DNA of 64,000 nt from Agaribacillus aureus (GTDB taxonomy: Bacteria > Bacteroidota > Bacteroidia > Cytophagales > Cyclobacteriaceae): NCBI GenBank assembly GCA_030442055.1, contig JAUJEB010000001.1, forward strand, positions 2,790,001 to 2,854,000, written 5' to 3'. The first letter of the stretch is position 1, and the number at the start of each line of letters is the position of its first letter. The position numbers and the translations under genes are program-made. The notes beneath the pieces are model-generated. The model worked only from the letters and a program-made list of their open reading frames with translations. It made no database searches and was not told the origin of the DNA. This document shows positions 9,764 through 19,755 of the stretch, piece after piece.

Positions 9764-10239
9764 TAATATTGTTTTTTTGTTGATCCTATAAATAACTCAC
9801 AGAAATTACCTGTCACCTCGCATTAGTCATAATGTAGCGAAAAAATCGATTATATTGGATTTATCCCTTAATTATACAAACTTCCCTGTGTTGTCGATCA
9901 GTTACCTTTAACAGTTGCCTGTAAGATGGGCTATTTTTTTGAAGATAACTTTCACAAATATGATAAAATCACAACTAAAAATCAAAGATGCTTGGTCTAA
10001 AAATTTGAACATTAAAAAAAGCAAAAATACTATTTAACCTATTGACTTACATAGATTTAAATACCATTTGTACAATAAACACTTGATAATTACTCCCCCA
10101 AAAAAAGGGTTATTTTTTTTAAAAAAAAATTTATTTTCTTTTTACTCCAATTTTTTAAATATTAACGATTTGATTTATACCTTAAATACCATATCTTTGC
10201 AAACCATTTTTCAATTGACAAAATAATTTATTCCAATAG
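9764..10239. promoter_or_regulatory. divergent nrdB / rplU control region
   Basis: 476 bp between nrdB and rplU. It is strongly AT-rich from ~9960 on, with a run of A and T tracts around 10100-10140. The rplU promoter is listed separately. No NrdR-box pair or other known element could be assigned. Confidence 0.6.
10170..10199 (+). promoter_or_regulatory. Bacteroidota-type promoter of rplU-rpmA
   Basis: TTG at 10170-10172 and TATCTTTG at 10192-10199, separated by 19 bp, fit the -33 TTG and -7 TAnnTTTG consensus of this phylum. Transcription should begin ~35 bp before the rplU start codon. Confidence 0.75.
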
Positions 10240-10548
10240 ATGTACGCAATTGTTGATATAGCAGGAAAGCAGTTCAAAGTAACTAAAGATCAGTTCGTTT
10301 ACGCTCCTTTGATGGACAGCGAGGCTGGCGCTTCCGTAGATTTTGATAAGGTGCTATTAACTGATGATAACGGAAAAGTTAAAATCGGTTCGCCTACTAT
10401 AAAAGGAGCCAAGGTTTCAGGTAAGGTTCTTGAGCACGTTAAAGGTGACAAAGTGATTGTATTCAAGAAGAAGAGACGGAAAGGATACAAAGTAAAAAAT
10501 GGTCACAGACAGCAATTTACGAAGGTATTAATTGAGAAAATATCATAA
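10240..10548 (+). CDS. rplU: 50S ribosomal protein L21
   Basis: 102 residues, the normal length. It starts MYAIVDIAGKQFKV and ends with the basic RRKGYKVKNGHRQQFT region that binds 23S rRNA. Twelve bp separate it from rpmA, the usual rplU-rpmA operon. Confidence 0.97.
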   Translation: MYAIVDIAGKQFKVTKDQFVYAPLMDSEAGASVDFDKVLLTDDNGKVKIGSPTIKGAKVSGKVLEHVKGDKVIVFKKKRRKGYKVKNGHRQQFTKVLIEKIS

Positions 10549-10560
10549 AATTATTTTAAA

Positions 10561-10821
10561 ATGGCACATAAAAAAGGAGCGGGTAGTTCCAAGAACGGAA
10601 GAGAATCGGAAAGTAAACGCTTAGGCGTTAAGATTTACGGTGGTCAGAAGGCGATAGCTGGTAATATTCTTGTAAGACAAAGAGGAACCAAGCATCACCC
10701 CGGTGAAAATGTGGGCATAGGCAAAGATCACACGTTGTTTGCTTTAAAGGATGGCACAGTGATATTTAAGAAAGGAAGAAATAACCGTTCTTTTGTTTCT
10801 GTTGAGGCAGCAGAAGCTTAG
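10561..10821 (+). CDS. rpmA: 50S ribosomal protein L27
   Basis: 86 residues. It begins [16 protein letters not shown], the conserved N-terminus that reaches the peptidyl-transferase centre, without the cleavable extension seen in Firmicutes. The core [19 protein letters not shown] follows. Second gene of the rplU operon, followed by a terminator. Confidence 0.97.
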   Translation: MAHKKGAGSSKNGRESESKRLGVKIYGGQKAIAGNILVRQRGTKHHPGENVGIGKDHTLFALKDGTVIFKKGRNNRSFVSVEAAEA

Positions 10822-10848
10822 TTAAGAAATTTTATTACTTGGAATACG

Positions 10849-10877
10849 GCACAGGTTATATTAATCTGTGCTTTTTT
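10849..10877 (+). terminator. Rho-independent terminator of rplU-rpmA
   Basis: GCACAG and CTGTGC arms around an 11-nt loop, followed by six T. It lies 27 bp past rpmA and, on this strand, faces the end of rodA. Confidence 0.8.
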
Positions 10878-10901
10878 AGTTTTGGGAAGTTGGGTTTTCT
10901 G

Positions 10902-12176
10902 CTATCGCGTAAATACCTGCATTCGGTGAGCATCTATTTTCAGGAGAACAAAAATCAAAATAGTAAAAGACCACAGTGAAGAGCCCCCGTAACTAAAAAA
11001 CGGTAAAGGTATCCCAATCACCGGAAACAGGCCAATACTCATACCAATGTTAATCATAAAGTGGGAAAACAGAATACTTACCACTGAGTAACCGTAAACA
11101 CGGGCAAATCTTGATTTTTGTCTTTCGGAAATAAATAGCAACCTTAAGAATAGTGTGCTGAACAAAACAATTAATACCAGGCTACCGAGCCAACCGTGTT
11201 CTTCGCCAATAGTGCTGAATATAAAGTCTGTTCTTTGCTCCGGCACATATCCTCCACTCGTTTGTGTTCCTTTTAAATAACCTTTTCCAAGCCATCCCCC
11301 AGAACCGATAGCAATTTTGGATTGTGTAACATTGTATTCAACTCCCAGGGGATCCGAGCCTGGATTGAATAACACCATAATCCTTTTCTGTTGATGCGGG
11401 GGTAAAACTTCATTTACCAGATAATCCACACTGAAAATAATGCCAATGATCAACAGGGCGGTACCAACAAGCATCATCAAGCGCTGCGTTTTCAGGTTTT
11501 TGCCCCAAAAAATGATAATTGCCGCGGTTATCAGCACAATGCCTCCTACCAAAAACCAGTCATTTTCCACCAACAAAGTCAAAACCACAAGGGTAATTGC
11601 CACCAGTCCGACAATCAGGATGATTGGATTCAATCCTTCCCGATATAATACCAATATAAAACAGGAAAAGATCAAGGCCGTACCGGCATCTGGCTGAAGT
11701 AATATCAATGCCATGGGTATACAGATAATCAGCAGCATCGTGCCCATGGGCTTTATCTTATCAAATCTGGGATTGTTATCGTTAAAATATTTCGCCAGCG
11801 TCAGGGCGGTGGCAAATTTGGTTAGTTCAGAAGGTTGAAATTTAAAGCTGCCAATCGGGAACCAGGAGCTGGCGCCACTCACCGGACTGGCAAAAAGCAC
11901 AGCAATGAGCAACAATATAAAGAACCCATAAACAAAATAGGCTGTAGAATTATAGACTTTGAAATCAATCACCAGAATAAACATAATGGTGATTAAACAG
12001 ATGCCAACCCACAAAAGCTGCCTTCCGGACTCTGAATTAATATTGGTTAACTGGGTACTCACATCGGGATTGTAAGCAGCCGCATAAATATTAAGCCACC
12101 CCAGTAGTACCAGAATAGCGTATATCACTGCAACCAACCAGTCAACTTTATTTATTAAAAGGTCCTGCCTTCTCAC
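10902..12176 (-). CDS. rodA: rod-shape peptidoglycan glycosyltransferase RodA
   Basis: 424 residues of the SEDS family, with about ten membrane helices. Recognisable signatures are SWFPIGSFKFQPSELTKFA, LLQPDAGTALIF and the C-terminal GIPLPFFSYGGSSLW. It polymerises glycan strands from lipid II in the elongasome together with PBP2, whose gene ends at the adjacent base. Last gene of the mreBCD-mrdA-rodA series. Confidence 0.96.
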   Translation of the reverse strand: MRRQDLLINKVDWLVAVIYAILVLLGWLNIYAAAYNPDVSTQLTNINSESGRQLLWVGICLITIMFILVIDFKVYNSTAYFVYGFFILLLIAVLFASPVSGASSWFPIGSFKFQPSELTKFATALTLAKYFNDNNPRFDKIKPMGTMLLIICIPMALILLQPDAGTALIFSCFILVLYREGLNPIILIVGLVAITLVVLTLLVENDWFLVGGIVLITAAIIIFWGKNLKTQRLMMLVGTALLIIGIIFSVDYLVNEVLPPHQQKRIMVLFNPGSDPLGVEYNVTQSKIAIGSGGWLGKGYLKGTQTSGGYVPEQRTDFIFSTIGEEHGWLGSLVLIVLFSTLFLRLLFISERQKSRFARVYGYSVVSILFSHFMINIGMSIGLFPVIGIPLPFFSYGGSSLWSFTILIFVLLKIDAHRMQVFTR

Positions 12177-13979
12177 TTAGTAAATAAATTTTCCTTGTAA
12201 TACATAATCCTCCAGCCATGGCCTGGTGATTTCTCCCCTGATGTATTTTTCAATCATCAAACTGGCTGTACTGGCGGCAGCCCTGCCTCCCCAGCCGGCA
12301 TTTTCTACGTAAACCGCAATAGCTATTTTGGGATCTTTTTTGGGAGCAAAAGCCATAAAGACGGAATGGTCTTCCCCGTGTGGATTTTCAGCCGTCCCCG
12401 TCTTACCACAAATTTCTATGTCTCTGATAATGGCTCTTCCCGCTGTTCCGGCCAAAGCTTCCTGCATTGCATCAATGACCGGCGAAAAGTATGAGGAATC
12501 GATACCCGAAAAATGTTTTTTCCTATATTCCGGTAATGGCTGATTTTCATCCGCCACGCCCTTGATGATGTGTGGCGTATAGTAATATCCTCTATTGGCT
12601 AATATTGCTGCCAGATTAGCCATCTGTATAGGCGTCATAAGCATTTCTCCCTGCCCAATGCTCAGGGAATAAATATTGGAAAACTTCCACCTGTTTTTAC
12701 CATAAAACCGGTCATAATAACTTGTATCCGGAATATGCCCCCCTTTTTCGTTGGGTATGTCTACACCCAGCCTATGCCCCAATCCAAATCCCGCTACATA
12801 TTTTCTCCAGTTGGTCAATCCAATCCTGGCATCTATGAAAGTATTCTCGTGTTTTTTTTGATTGATGATACGTCTGAAGACCTTAAAAAAGTAGTTGTTG
12901 GAGGAATACTTGATTCCCCTGTGAACGTTGTAATAACCGGGCGGCGCATGATCTCCGATTAGCAGGCCATCACAATAGATCTGTTCACCAGGTGTGATAA
13001 CACCTTCTTGTAAAGCAATGAGTGCCTGAAGGGTCTTAAAGATGGATCCGGGTGGATAGGTCGCCATGATTGGGCGGTTGAACAGGGGTTTAAGTGTATC
13101 CTGTGTTAGCGTTCGATAATTTTTACTTAAATCTCTTCCTGACAAAATATTTGGATTGTAGGAAGGTCTGGATACAATGGATAATATTTCTCCTGTGGAG
13201 GGCTCAATAGCCACAACGCTTCCCCTCTTACCATTCAGTAACTTCTCCGCATAGTTTTGTAATGTTATATCGATTGACGCATGAAGGTTCTGACCAGGAA
13301 TAGACAGAGTATCAAAGGTTCCGTTATTGAAGGATCCTTTTACAACGCCAATGGCGTTCACCATTTTGTATTGAACGCCCCTTTTGCCCCTCAGGGGTTC
13401 TTCATAGCTTGCTTCAACCCCGCTAATACCTATATAATCCCCTTTTTTGTAATAGTTGACTGTATCTCTGTCCAGGCCTTTCTGGTCTATTTCACGCATA
13501 TAACCCAAGGCATTGGCAAGACTACCATAAGGATAACCTCTAACGGTCCTGGCTACAATGTTAAACCCGGGATAATCCAGCAGGAGTGATTGAATTTTTG
13601 CAAACTCCTCACTGGGGATTTGTTTTACCAATACGGAGGGCAAGGCATAGCGATGCTGCTTTTTCAGGGTTTTGAGCCTGTCTTCAAATTCTTTTTTTGT
13701 GATCCCGACCATCTGGCAAAATGCCAATGTATCCTTAATTTTAACTTCTTTTGGAATCACCATCAGGTCATACACCGGTGTGTTGTGAACAATCAGTTTT
13801 CCATTTCTGTCATAGATTACTCCCCTATAGGGATATTCTATGATCGGCCTCATGGCATTATCTTCTGCTGCCAGCTTATAATTTTTGTCCAGTATCTGGA
13901 TCGAAAAAAGTCTCCCTGTAAAAATCAGAGAAACCAAAATAATGGCAAATTGAATGATATATTTTGAGTTATTATTCAT
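12177..13979 (-). CDS. mrdA: penicillin-binding protein 2 (transpeptidase)
   Basis: 600 residues. One N-terminal membrane helix (~7-27), a dimerisation/pedestal domain (~45-220), and a transpeptidase domain with S312-xx-K315 in PGSIFK, S359-S-N361, and K526-T-G528. It crosslinks peptidoglycan during side-wall growth as partner of RodA. It overlaps mreD by 4 bp and abuts rodA, so the genes are translationally coupled. Confidence 0.97.
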   Translation of the reverse strand: MNNNSKYIIQFAIILVSLIFTGRLFSIQILDKNYKLAAEDNAMRPIIEYPYRGVIYDRNGKLIVHNTPVYDLMVIPKEVKIKDTLAFCQMVGITKKEFEDRLKTLKKQHRYALPSVLVKQIPSEEFAKIQSLLLDYPGFNIVARTVRGYPYGSLANALGYMREIDQKGLDRDTVNYYKKGDYIGISGVEASYEEPLRGKRGVQYKMVNAIGVVKGSFNNGTFDTLSIPGQNLHASIDITLQNYAEKLLNGKRGSVVAIEPSTGEILSIVSRPSYNPNILSGRDLSKNYRTLTQDTLKPLFNRPIMATYPPGSIFKTLQALIALQEGVITPGEQIYCDGLLIGDHAPPGYYNVHRGIKYSSNNYFFKVFRRIINQKKHENTFIDARIGLTNWRKYVAGFGLGHRLGVDIPNEKGGHIPDTSYYDRFYGKNRWKFSNIYSLSIGQGEMLMTPIQMANLAAILANRGYYYTPHIIKGVADENQPLPEYRKKHFSGIDSSYFSPVIDAMQEALAGTAGRAIIRDIEICGKTGTAENPHGEDHSVFMAFAPKKDPKIAIAVYVENAGWGGRAAASTASLMIEKYIRGEITRPWLEDYVLQGKFIY

Positions 13980-14497
13980 AAACTTCTCCTGGGTGCATAA
14001 AATAAATATTGAATAATAATTATCACAGTAAACGTGAGGATACTGCTGAAAAATGCTTTTGAAAGGGTAAAGAAGAACATGCCAAAACCACTGGCCTCAA
14101 TATAAAACAGTGCCAGATGATGAATAAATATCAGGGTAAAGGCATAAATACTAAACCATTCCCATCCCATAACTCTGAGGGTGGGTACAAGACCTGCATC
14201 ATAGCCACCTCTTGGTGTTAATAAATTTACTAAATAAGGCCGCAAGAACATAATAATCACACAGGATGAGGCGTGAATTCCCAGCGAATCATAAAAGATA
14301 TCGGTGATCAAGCCAGTGGTAAATCCCATAAACATTATAAGCAGGGCCCCGGCTTCCAGCGGAATCAACAACAGGAAGGCCAGATAAACAAAACAAAAAG
14401 CTTTATCAAACAACACCACATTTCTCATGAATATCACCTGCAATGCGATGTAGATGATAAAGAAAACTGATTGTATGACTAAATTCCTGTTGTCCAT
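13976..14497 (-). CDS. mreD: rod-shape-determining protein MreD
   Basis: 173 residues, five or six predicted membrane helices and little else conserved, as is usual for MreD. Its place between mreC and mrdA supports the call. The stop codon overlaps the mrdA start, and it follows mreC by 2 bp. Confidence 0.88.
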   Translation of the reverse strand: MDNRNLVIQSVFFIIYIALQVIFMRNVVLFDKAFCFVYLAFLLLIPLEAGALLIMFMGFTTGLITDIFYDSLGIHASSCVIIMFLRPYLVNLLTPRGGYDAGLVPTLRVMGWEWFSIYAFTLIFIHHLALFYIEASGFGMFFFTLSKAFFSSILTFTVIIIIQYLFYAPRRSL

Positions 14498-14499
14498 TT

Positions 14500-15330
14500 T
14501 TAAGGTACCAAATTTTGTTCCAGTGAATCCTTTTCAGCCTTCAGGTAGTTTTCGATCACGTAAACGTAAGACAGGCTATTGAAATCAGTGGCCAGATCAA
14601 TTTTAACATCATAAAATGTGGCGTTTTCCTCAATACCTGTTTCTTTCACCGTGCCAATCAACGTGCCCGCATCAAAAATGGAATTATAACCCGACGTCAC
14701 GATAGTATCTCCAAATTGCAGTTGAATGTGACGCGGAACAAACCTTAAACTCGCCTCATAGGGATCCCGCCCGTTCCACGTGGTAGAGCACAGATCACCG
14801 GTCCGGGCAATCACCGAACTGATGAATATATTGTTATGCAACAGGGAGGTGATGGTCGAAAAGTGGCGGGAAGTAGATTTTACGATCCCAACGATACCAT
14901 TGTGGCTAACCACCCCCATTCCTTTTTTTATGCCATCGATAGACCCCTTGTTGATCGTGATATAATTATTGGACCAGTTGACGGAATTCTTGACCACCTT
15001 GGCCGGTAAATAGTTGAATTGTTTTAATACTGCCGTATCTGTCACCCTTTTTTTCAGGAAGTAACCTGATATTTGCTGTTTTTGATTCAGTAGCATTTTC
15101 AATCTCGCATTCTCGTCCGCCAGTTTTTTGTTTTGTGTACTTAGATTAAAATAGTCGCTTACATTATCAGTGGTCGTCATGATAGACGCTGCCATCCGGT
15201 TTGACGAGGTAAAAAATGCGGCACTCTGGTACTGGTTGTTGCTGATTATAAGCCAGGAACAAAGAATTTGTAAAAATACAAAAACGAAAAAAGTCCGATA
15301 TTTAAATAAAAATAAAAATAAACTTCGCAT
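14500..15330 (-). CDS. mreC: rod-shape-determining protein MreC
   Basis: 276 residues: one N-terminal membrane helix (~11-30), a coiled-coil (~60-90, NKKLADENARLKMLLN), then the periplasmic beta domain (INKGSIDGIKKGMGVVSHNGIVG and DTIVTSGYNSIFDAGTLIGTV). It links MreB in the cytoplasm to PBP2 in the periplasm. Nine bp follow mreB. Confidence 0.95.
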   Translation of the reverse strand: MRSLFLFLFKYRTFFVFVFLQILCSWLIISNNQYQSAAFFTSSNRMAASIMTTTDNVSDYFNLSTQNKKLADENARLKMLLNQKQQISGYFLKKRVTDTAVLKQFNYLPAKVVKNSVNWSNNYITINKGSIDGIKKGMGVVSHNGIVGIVKSTSRHFSTITSLLHNNIFISSVIARTGDLCSTTWNGRDPYEASLRFVPRHIQLQFGDTIVTSGYNSIFDAGTLIGTVKETGIEENATFYDVKIDLATDFNSLSYVYVIENYLKAEKDSLEQNLVP

Positions 15331-15339
15331 CTGACATTT

Positions 15340-16368
15340 CTATGTCATCAATACTGCTTTGAAATCATTTATATTTTTCAAGGCGGTACCTGTTCCTCTT
15401 ACCACCGCTCTCAGCGGGTCTTCAGCAACGTGTATAGGCAATTTGGTTTTCAAAGCCAACCTCTTATCCAACCCTCTCAACAATGCTCCTCCTCCGGTCA
15501 GGTGGATACCGTTGTCATAAATATCCGCGGAAAGTTCAGGTGGAGAAATTTCTAGTGCTTTTAATACCGCTTCTTCTATTTTCGAAACAGATTTATCTAT
15601 CGCAAAGGCTATTTCAGAGTAGTCTATTTTAATTACTTTTGGAATTCCCGTCATTAAATCCCTACCTCTTATCTCAAATGGTTCGGGAGCTTCATCCAGC
15701 TCGGTCAAGGCTGAGCCCACTTCTATTTTTACTTTTTCAGCAGACCGCTCACCAATCAGCAAATTATGTTGCCGCCGCATGTAGTCCAGGATGTCTTTAT
15801 TGAATGAGTCTCCGGCCACACGAATGGACTGGTCACAAACGATCCCGGATAGGGCTATTACTGCAATTTCGGTAGTTCCTCCCCCGATGTCCACTACCAT
15901 CGATCCAAACGGCCTTTCAATGTCTATCCCAATACCAATGGCTGCTGCCAGCGGTTCCTGGATCATGTATACTTCCTTGGCACCTGCATGTTCTGCCGAG
16001 TCACGAACGGCCCTTTTTTCCACTTCTGTAATTCCCGAAGGGATGCAAATCACCATACGATGGGATGTGGGCAAAAATCTTCTGTTGTTTTTGTCAATCA
16101 TCTTTATCATGCCTCTTATCATTTGCTCTGCGGCATAGAAATCCGCGATCACTCCGTCTTTCAAAGGCCTGATGGTTTTGATATTTTCATGTGTTTTCTC
16201 ATGCATCTGCATGGCCTCCCTGCCGATAGCCAACACCTTGTTGTTGGTTTTGTCAACGGCTATAATGGAAGGTTCGTCAACCACAATCTTATCTTTATTA
16301 ATTATCAAGGTATTAGCAGTACCTAAATCGATCGCAATATCACTTGACAGAAAATCAAATAATCCCAT
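15340..16368 (-). CDS. mreB: rod-shape-determining actin homologue MreB
   Basis: 342 residues with the actin-like ATPase signatures IDLGTANTLI (phosphate 1), VDIGGGTTEIAVIAL (phosphate 2) and the adenosine motif LTGGGALLRGL. It forms filaments under the inner membrane that guide the elongasome. First gene of the five-gene morphogenesis operon; ~80 bp separate it from purH, leaving room for a promoter, though I did not find a full consensus. Confidence 0.97.
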   Translation of the reverse strand: MGLFDFLSSDIAIDLGTANTLIINKDKIVVDEPSIIAVDKTNNKVLAIGREAMQMHEKTHENIKTIRPLKDGVIADFYAAEQMIRGMIKMIDKNNRRFLPTSHRMVICIPSGITEVEKRAVRDSAEHAGAKEVYMIQEPLAAAIGIGIDIERPFGSMVVDIGGGTTEIAVIALSGIVCDQSIRVAGDSFNKDILDYMRRQHNLLIGERSAEKVKIEVGSALTELDEAPEPFEIRGRDLMTGIPKVIKIDYSEIAFAIDKSVSKIEEAVLKALEISPPELSADIYDNGIHLTGGGALLRGLDKRLALKTKLPIHVAEDPLRAVVRGTGTALKNINDFKAVLMT

Positions 16369-16450
16369 ATTAATTTATAATCCTCTTTATATTAGGTTGT
16401 TATCTTATAAATATACAATTTATTACGGATATTCATTTATCCAAAAAACG

Positions 16451-17980
16451 CTAGTGTTTAAAGTGCCGGGTTCCCGTGAACACCATGCTCATATTATGGG
16501 CTTTGCAGTAATCAATCGACGCCTGATCTTTGATAGAACCACCAGGTTGTATCACAATTTCAATTCCCTCCTTTTGCGCTATCTCAACACAATCCGGAAA
16601 CGGAAAAAATGCGTCTGAAGCCATTACCGCTCCCTGCAATTCAAATCCAAAATGTTTTGCTTTTTCGATGGCCTGCTTAAGTGCATCCACCCTGGAGGTC
16701 TGCCCCACACCGCTTGACAATAGTTGTCCCTTTTTCGCCAGGACAATGGTATTTGACTTGGTATGTTTTGCGATTTTACTCGCAAAAACCAATGTCTCAT
16801 TCTCTTCGGCATTGGTGACCCGATCTGTCACCACCTTGAAATCTTCTATCGAGTCAGTTTTCAGGTCCCTGTCCTGTTCGATGACGCCGTTTAGTAAGCT
16901 TTTAAATTGCTTTTTTGCATCAATTCCGATTTTCTGGACCAGCAATATCCTGTTTTTCTTGCTTTTTAAAATCTGCAGTGCCTGTTCCGAATAAGATGGT
17001 GCTATCAGTACTTCAAAAAATAATTTATTCAACTCCTCGGCCGCTGCCTCATCTACTTCGGCATTGGTTACCAATACGCCACCAAAAGCTGACACCGTGT
17101 CCGCAGCGAAAGCTTTCAAATAAGCTTCCTTGACGTTGGCACCTGTGGCGACACCGCATGCGTTGGTATGCTTGAGGATGGCAAAAGCAATTTCTCCATC
17201 AAACTCCGCCATAAGGCAAACTGCTGCATCAATATCCACCAGGTTATTATAAGACAATGCCTTACCATTCAGCTGGTCAAACATTCCCTGCAAATCACCG
17301 TGAAAAACTCCCTGTTGGTGCGGGTTTTCACCGTATCGCAATACCTGCTGTTGTTGCTCGCTGTATTTAAACGACTCTACAGCCCCTTCCTGGTTAAAGT
17401 AATTAAATATCAGTGAATCGTAGTGAGAGGAAACATCAAAAGCCTGCGCAGCCAATAACTTCCGGTCTTCCAGGTCGGTGCAACCATCTTTTTCTTTTAA
17501 TATGCTTTCCAATGACTCATACTGGTCTTTGGAAGAAATGATGGTTACATCTTTAAAGTTTTTCGCAGCGGCCCTGATCAAAGAAATCCCACCAATATCA
17601 ATTTTTTCAATTATGTCACTTTCGCTTGCTCCCGACAATACAGTTTCTTCAAATGGATATAAATCCACGATCACCAGATCAATGGCAGGAATTTCATATT
17701 GTTGTGTATCACTCAAATCCTGCTGGTGCTCTCTTCTGGATAAAATCCCACCAAATACTTTGGGGTGTAAAGTCTTAACCCTGCCTCCCAGGATAGATGG
17801 GTAGCCGGTAACATCTTCCACCGGAATTACCGTAGCCCCCTGATCCTCGATAAATTTTTGCGTGCCTCCGGTAGAATAAATTTCAACATCATGATCTTTA
17901 AGCAGTTGAATGATAGATTCAAGATTGTTTTTGTAGTAAACCGATATTAGCGCAGATTTTATTTTTATTCTCGAGGACAT
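16451..17980 (-). CDS. purH: bifunctional AICAR transformylase / IMP cyclohydrolase
   Basis: 509 residues from the ATG at 17980 (MSSRIKIKSALISVYYK); an ATG at 18004 would add eight atypical residues. The N-terminal IMP cyclohydrolase (~1-200, with STGGTQKFIEDQG and LHPKVFGGIL) and the C-terminal AICAR transformylase (~200-509, with RYGENPHQ, KHTNACGVA and DAFFPFPD) are both complete. It does the last two steps of IMP synthesis. purN lies 94 bp upstream on the same strand. Confidence 0.97.
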   Translation of the reverse strand: MSSRIKIKSALISVYYKNNLESIIQLLKDHDVEIYSTGGTQKFIEDQGATVIPVEDVTGYPSILGGRVKTLHPKVFGGILSRREHQQDLSDTQQYEIPAIDLVIVDLYPFEETVLSGASESDIIEKIDIGGISLIRAAAKNFKDVTIISSKDQYESLESILKEKDGCTDLEDRKLLAAQAFDVSSHYDSLIFNYFNQEGAVESFKYSEQQQQVLRYGENPHQQGVFHGDLQGMFDQLNGKALSYNNLVDIDAAVCLMAEFDGEIAFAILKHTNACGVATGANVKEAYLKAFAADTVSAFGGVLVTNAEVDEAAAEELNKLFFEVLIAPSYSEQALQILKSKKNRILLVQKIGIDAKKQFKSLLNGVIEQDRDLKTDSIEDFKVVTDRVTNAEENETLVFASKIAKHTKSNTIVLAKKGQLLSSGVGQTSRVDALKQAIEKAKHFGFELQGAVMASDAFFPFPDCVEIAQKEGIEIVIQPGGSIKDQASIDYCKAHNMSMVFTGTRHFKH

Positions 17981-18073
17981 GTTAGACTTAATATTAAAGT
18001 GCAAAACTATAAACTTTTATATCTTTTTTAAGCATTTATTGTTCAATACATTACAAGGCCAATATACTTGTAT

Positions 18074-18679
18074 TTATTTAAGGGCAGACAAACATTTTTC
18101 AACCACTTCCGGGTAAAATTTGTGCTCTAGTTTCTGTACATTCCGGGCCACCATCTCCGGTGAGTCGGAACTTGCCACATCGCACTTCTCCTGAAATATG
18201 ATTTCACCCTCGTCATAGTTTTCGGTGACATAGTGAATGGTGATACCACTTTCCTTTTCACCGGCCTTGACCACGGCCTCGTGCACATGCATTCCATACA
18301 TCCCTTTTCCACCAAATTTGGGTAACAACGCCGGGTGTATGTTGACCATTCTTCGGTGATAGCTGTCAATTAAATTTAATGGGATCTTCCATAAAAAACC
18401 GGCCAGGACAATAAAGCCGATGTTATGTTCTTTTAATTTGTTGAGGACTCCGTCGGTTTCGTAGAATTCATGCCGGTTGAATGTAACGCTGGGAATTCCG
18501 AATTTCTCGGCGCGTTGAATGGCAAAGGCATGTTTATTATTCGTTAATAAAAGACAAATATTGATATTTTTATTACCTCCAAAGTATTTAAAAAATGCTT
18601 CGGCGTTGCTACCGCTTCCGGATGCGAATATTGCAATGTTTTGATTGGTAACTTTCAAATTGCCAGGTTTTTGGGCCAC
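18074..18679 (-). CDS. purN: phosphoribosylglycinamide formyltransferase
   Basis: 201 residues. The phosphoribosyl-binding loop GSGSNAEA follows the first strand, and the catalytic Asn-His region is NIHPALLPKFGGKGMYG. The Asp of YVTENYDEGEII completes the active site. It formylates GAR with N10-formyl-THF in purine synthesis. Clustered with purH; nine bp after the UbiA-type gene, so probably co-transcribed with it. Confidence 0.95.
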   Translation of the reverse strand: MAQKPGNLKVTNQNIAIFASGSGSNAEAFFKYFGGNKNINICLLLTNNKHAFAIQRAEKFGIPSVTFNRHEFYETDGVLNKLKEHNIGFIVLAGFLWKIPLNLIDSYHRRMVNIHPALLPKFGGKGMYGMHVHEAVVKAGEKESGITIHYVTENYDEGEIIFQEKCDVASSDSPEMVARNVQKLEHKFYPEVVEKCLSALK

Positions 18680-18688
18680 AAATATAAG

Positions 18689-19564
18689 TTAAGATGAAAA
18701 AAAAGCCATACTTAATATTCCGGATAGCATTAAAATTTTACAGTAGGTGCTCAAATATGAAAAATCCTTTTTCGTATCTGCGATGACCAGCCGGTATACA
18801 AAATAAGACAAAGGAATAATCAGTACTGTAAAAAAGATGATTAATGTGGGATTATTCAAAACGGACGCAAGATAAAATAAAAGAGCCGTAAAAACAGCAG
18901 AAAGCAAATAAATTATCATTTTCGTTTTCCGTATACCCCAGATGACCGGCAAGGTTTTGCAGCCAAAGACGGTGTCACCTTTAACATCTTCAATATCTTT
19001 TATGATCTCTCTGATCAAGGTGATTGAAAAAGCAAAAATGGCGTAGACCAAAACCAGGAAAACATTTTTCTGATAATAAATAACAACCACCATCAGAGCG
19101 ACACCGGTCAAAAAAGCCACAGCGAGATTACCGACAAAGGGAAGTCTTTTGAGGTGATTGGAATAAAGCCACAATAACAGGGCAGACAAAAAGTTGATCA
19201 ACACTATTTTTAAAGTCAGGAAAAACCCGACAGCAATACCGGTAAAGTTCAGGACCGAGTGGGCGGCCATGACCACTCTTCGCTTCAATAATTTATCAAC
19301 TACAACCCTTTCAGGCTTATTTACAAAATCTATTTTAACGTCATAATAATCATTGATAATATATCCTGCTGCTGCTATAAGGATCGTGGATATGGATATA
19401 GCAAGCAACTTATAATCTGCAAGGACCGACGCCCATTGATGACCAGCATGAATAAGGAAAATGGCTGTAAAATATTGCGTTAAAGCTATAATTGCCAGAT
19501 TAGGAAACCGTATTAATTTAAAAAAACCAGGAAATGAGAAATTTACGGGTTTATTATTTGCCAC
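18689..19564 (-). CDS. UbiA-family prenyltransferase
   Basis: 291 residues, about eight or nine membrane helices. The two Asp-rich motifs are visible: NDYYDVKIDFVNKPERVV and IIKDIEDVKGDTVFG. Bacteroidota members of this group are usually annotated geranylgeranylglycerol-phosphate geranylgeranyltransferase-like; the acceptor is not known. The distance to menaquinone or heme genes and the position next to purN give no hint. The isoprenoid genes 2-5 kb upstream on the same strand could supply its prenyl donor. Confidence 0.8.
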   Translation of the reverse strand: MANNKPVNFSFPGFFKLIRFPNLAIIALTQYFTAIFLIHAGHQWASVLADYKLLAISISTILIAAAGYIINDYYDVKIDFVNKPERVVVDKLLKRRVVMAAHSVLNFTGIAVGFFLTLKIVLINFLSALLLWLYSNHLKRLPFVGNLAVAFLTGVALMVVVIYYQKNVFLVLVYAIFAFSITLIREIIKDIEDVKGDTVFGCKTLPVIWGIRKTKMIIYLLSAVFTALLFYLASVLNNPTLIIFFTVLIIPLSYFVYRLVIADTKKDFSYLSTYCKILMLSGILSMAFFSS

Positions 19565-19755
19565 GGTACCATGATTTTAGGATAAAGCCTGATTAATTAC
19601 AAAAATCTGTAAAAGAATTATCTATTAAAAACTTAATAGCATAATTTATTAAGGCCTTCCACCAACATCACTGCGGAGGGTATAAGAGATCTCACGGTAC
19701 CATGGCTTCTGTTTGAATAATTTTTCCGGGAACCAATTTGACCCGATTACCAATA

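Noticed and set aside
9764-10239. NrdR boxes before nrdB.
   Set aside because: No pair of ACACnATATnTnGTnT-like sites could be found by eye.
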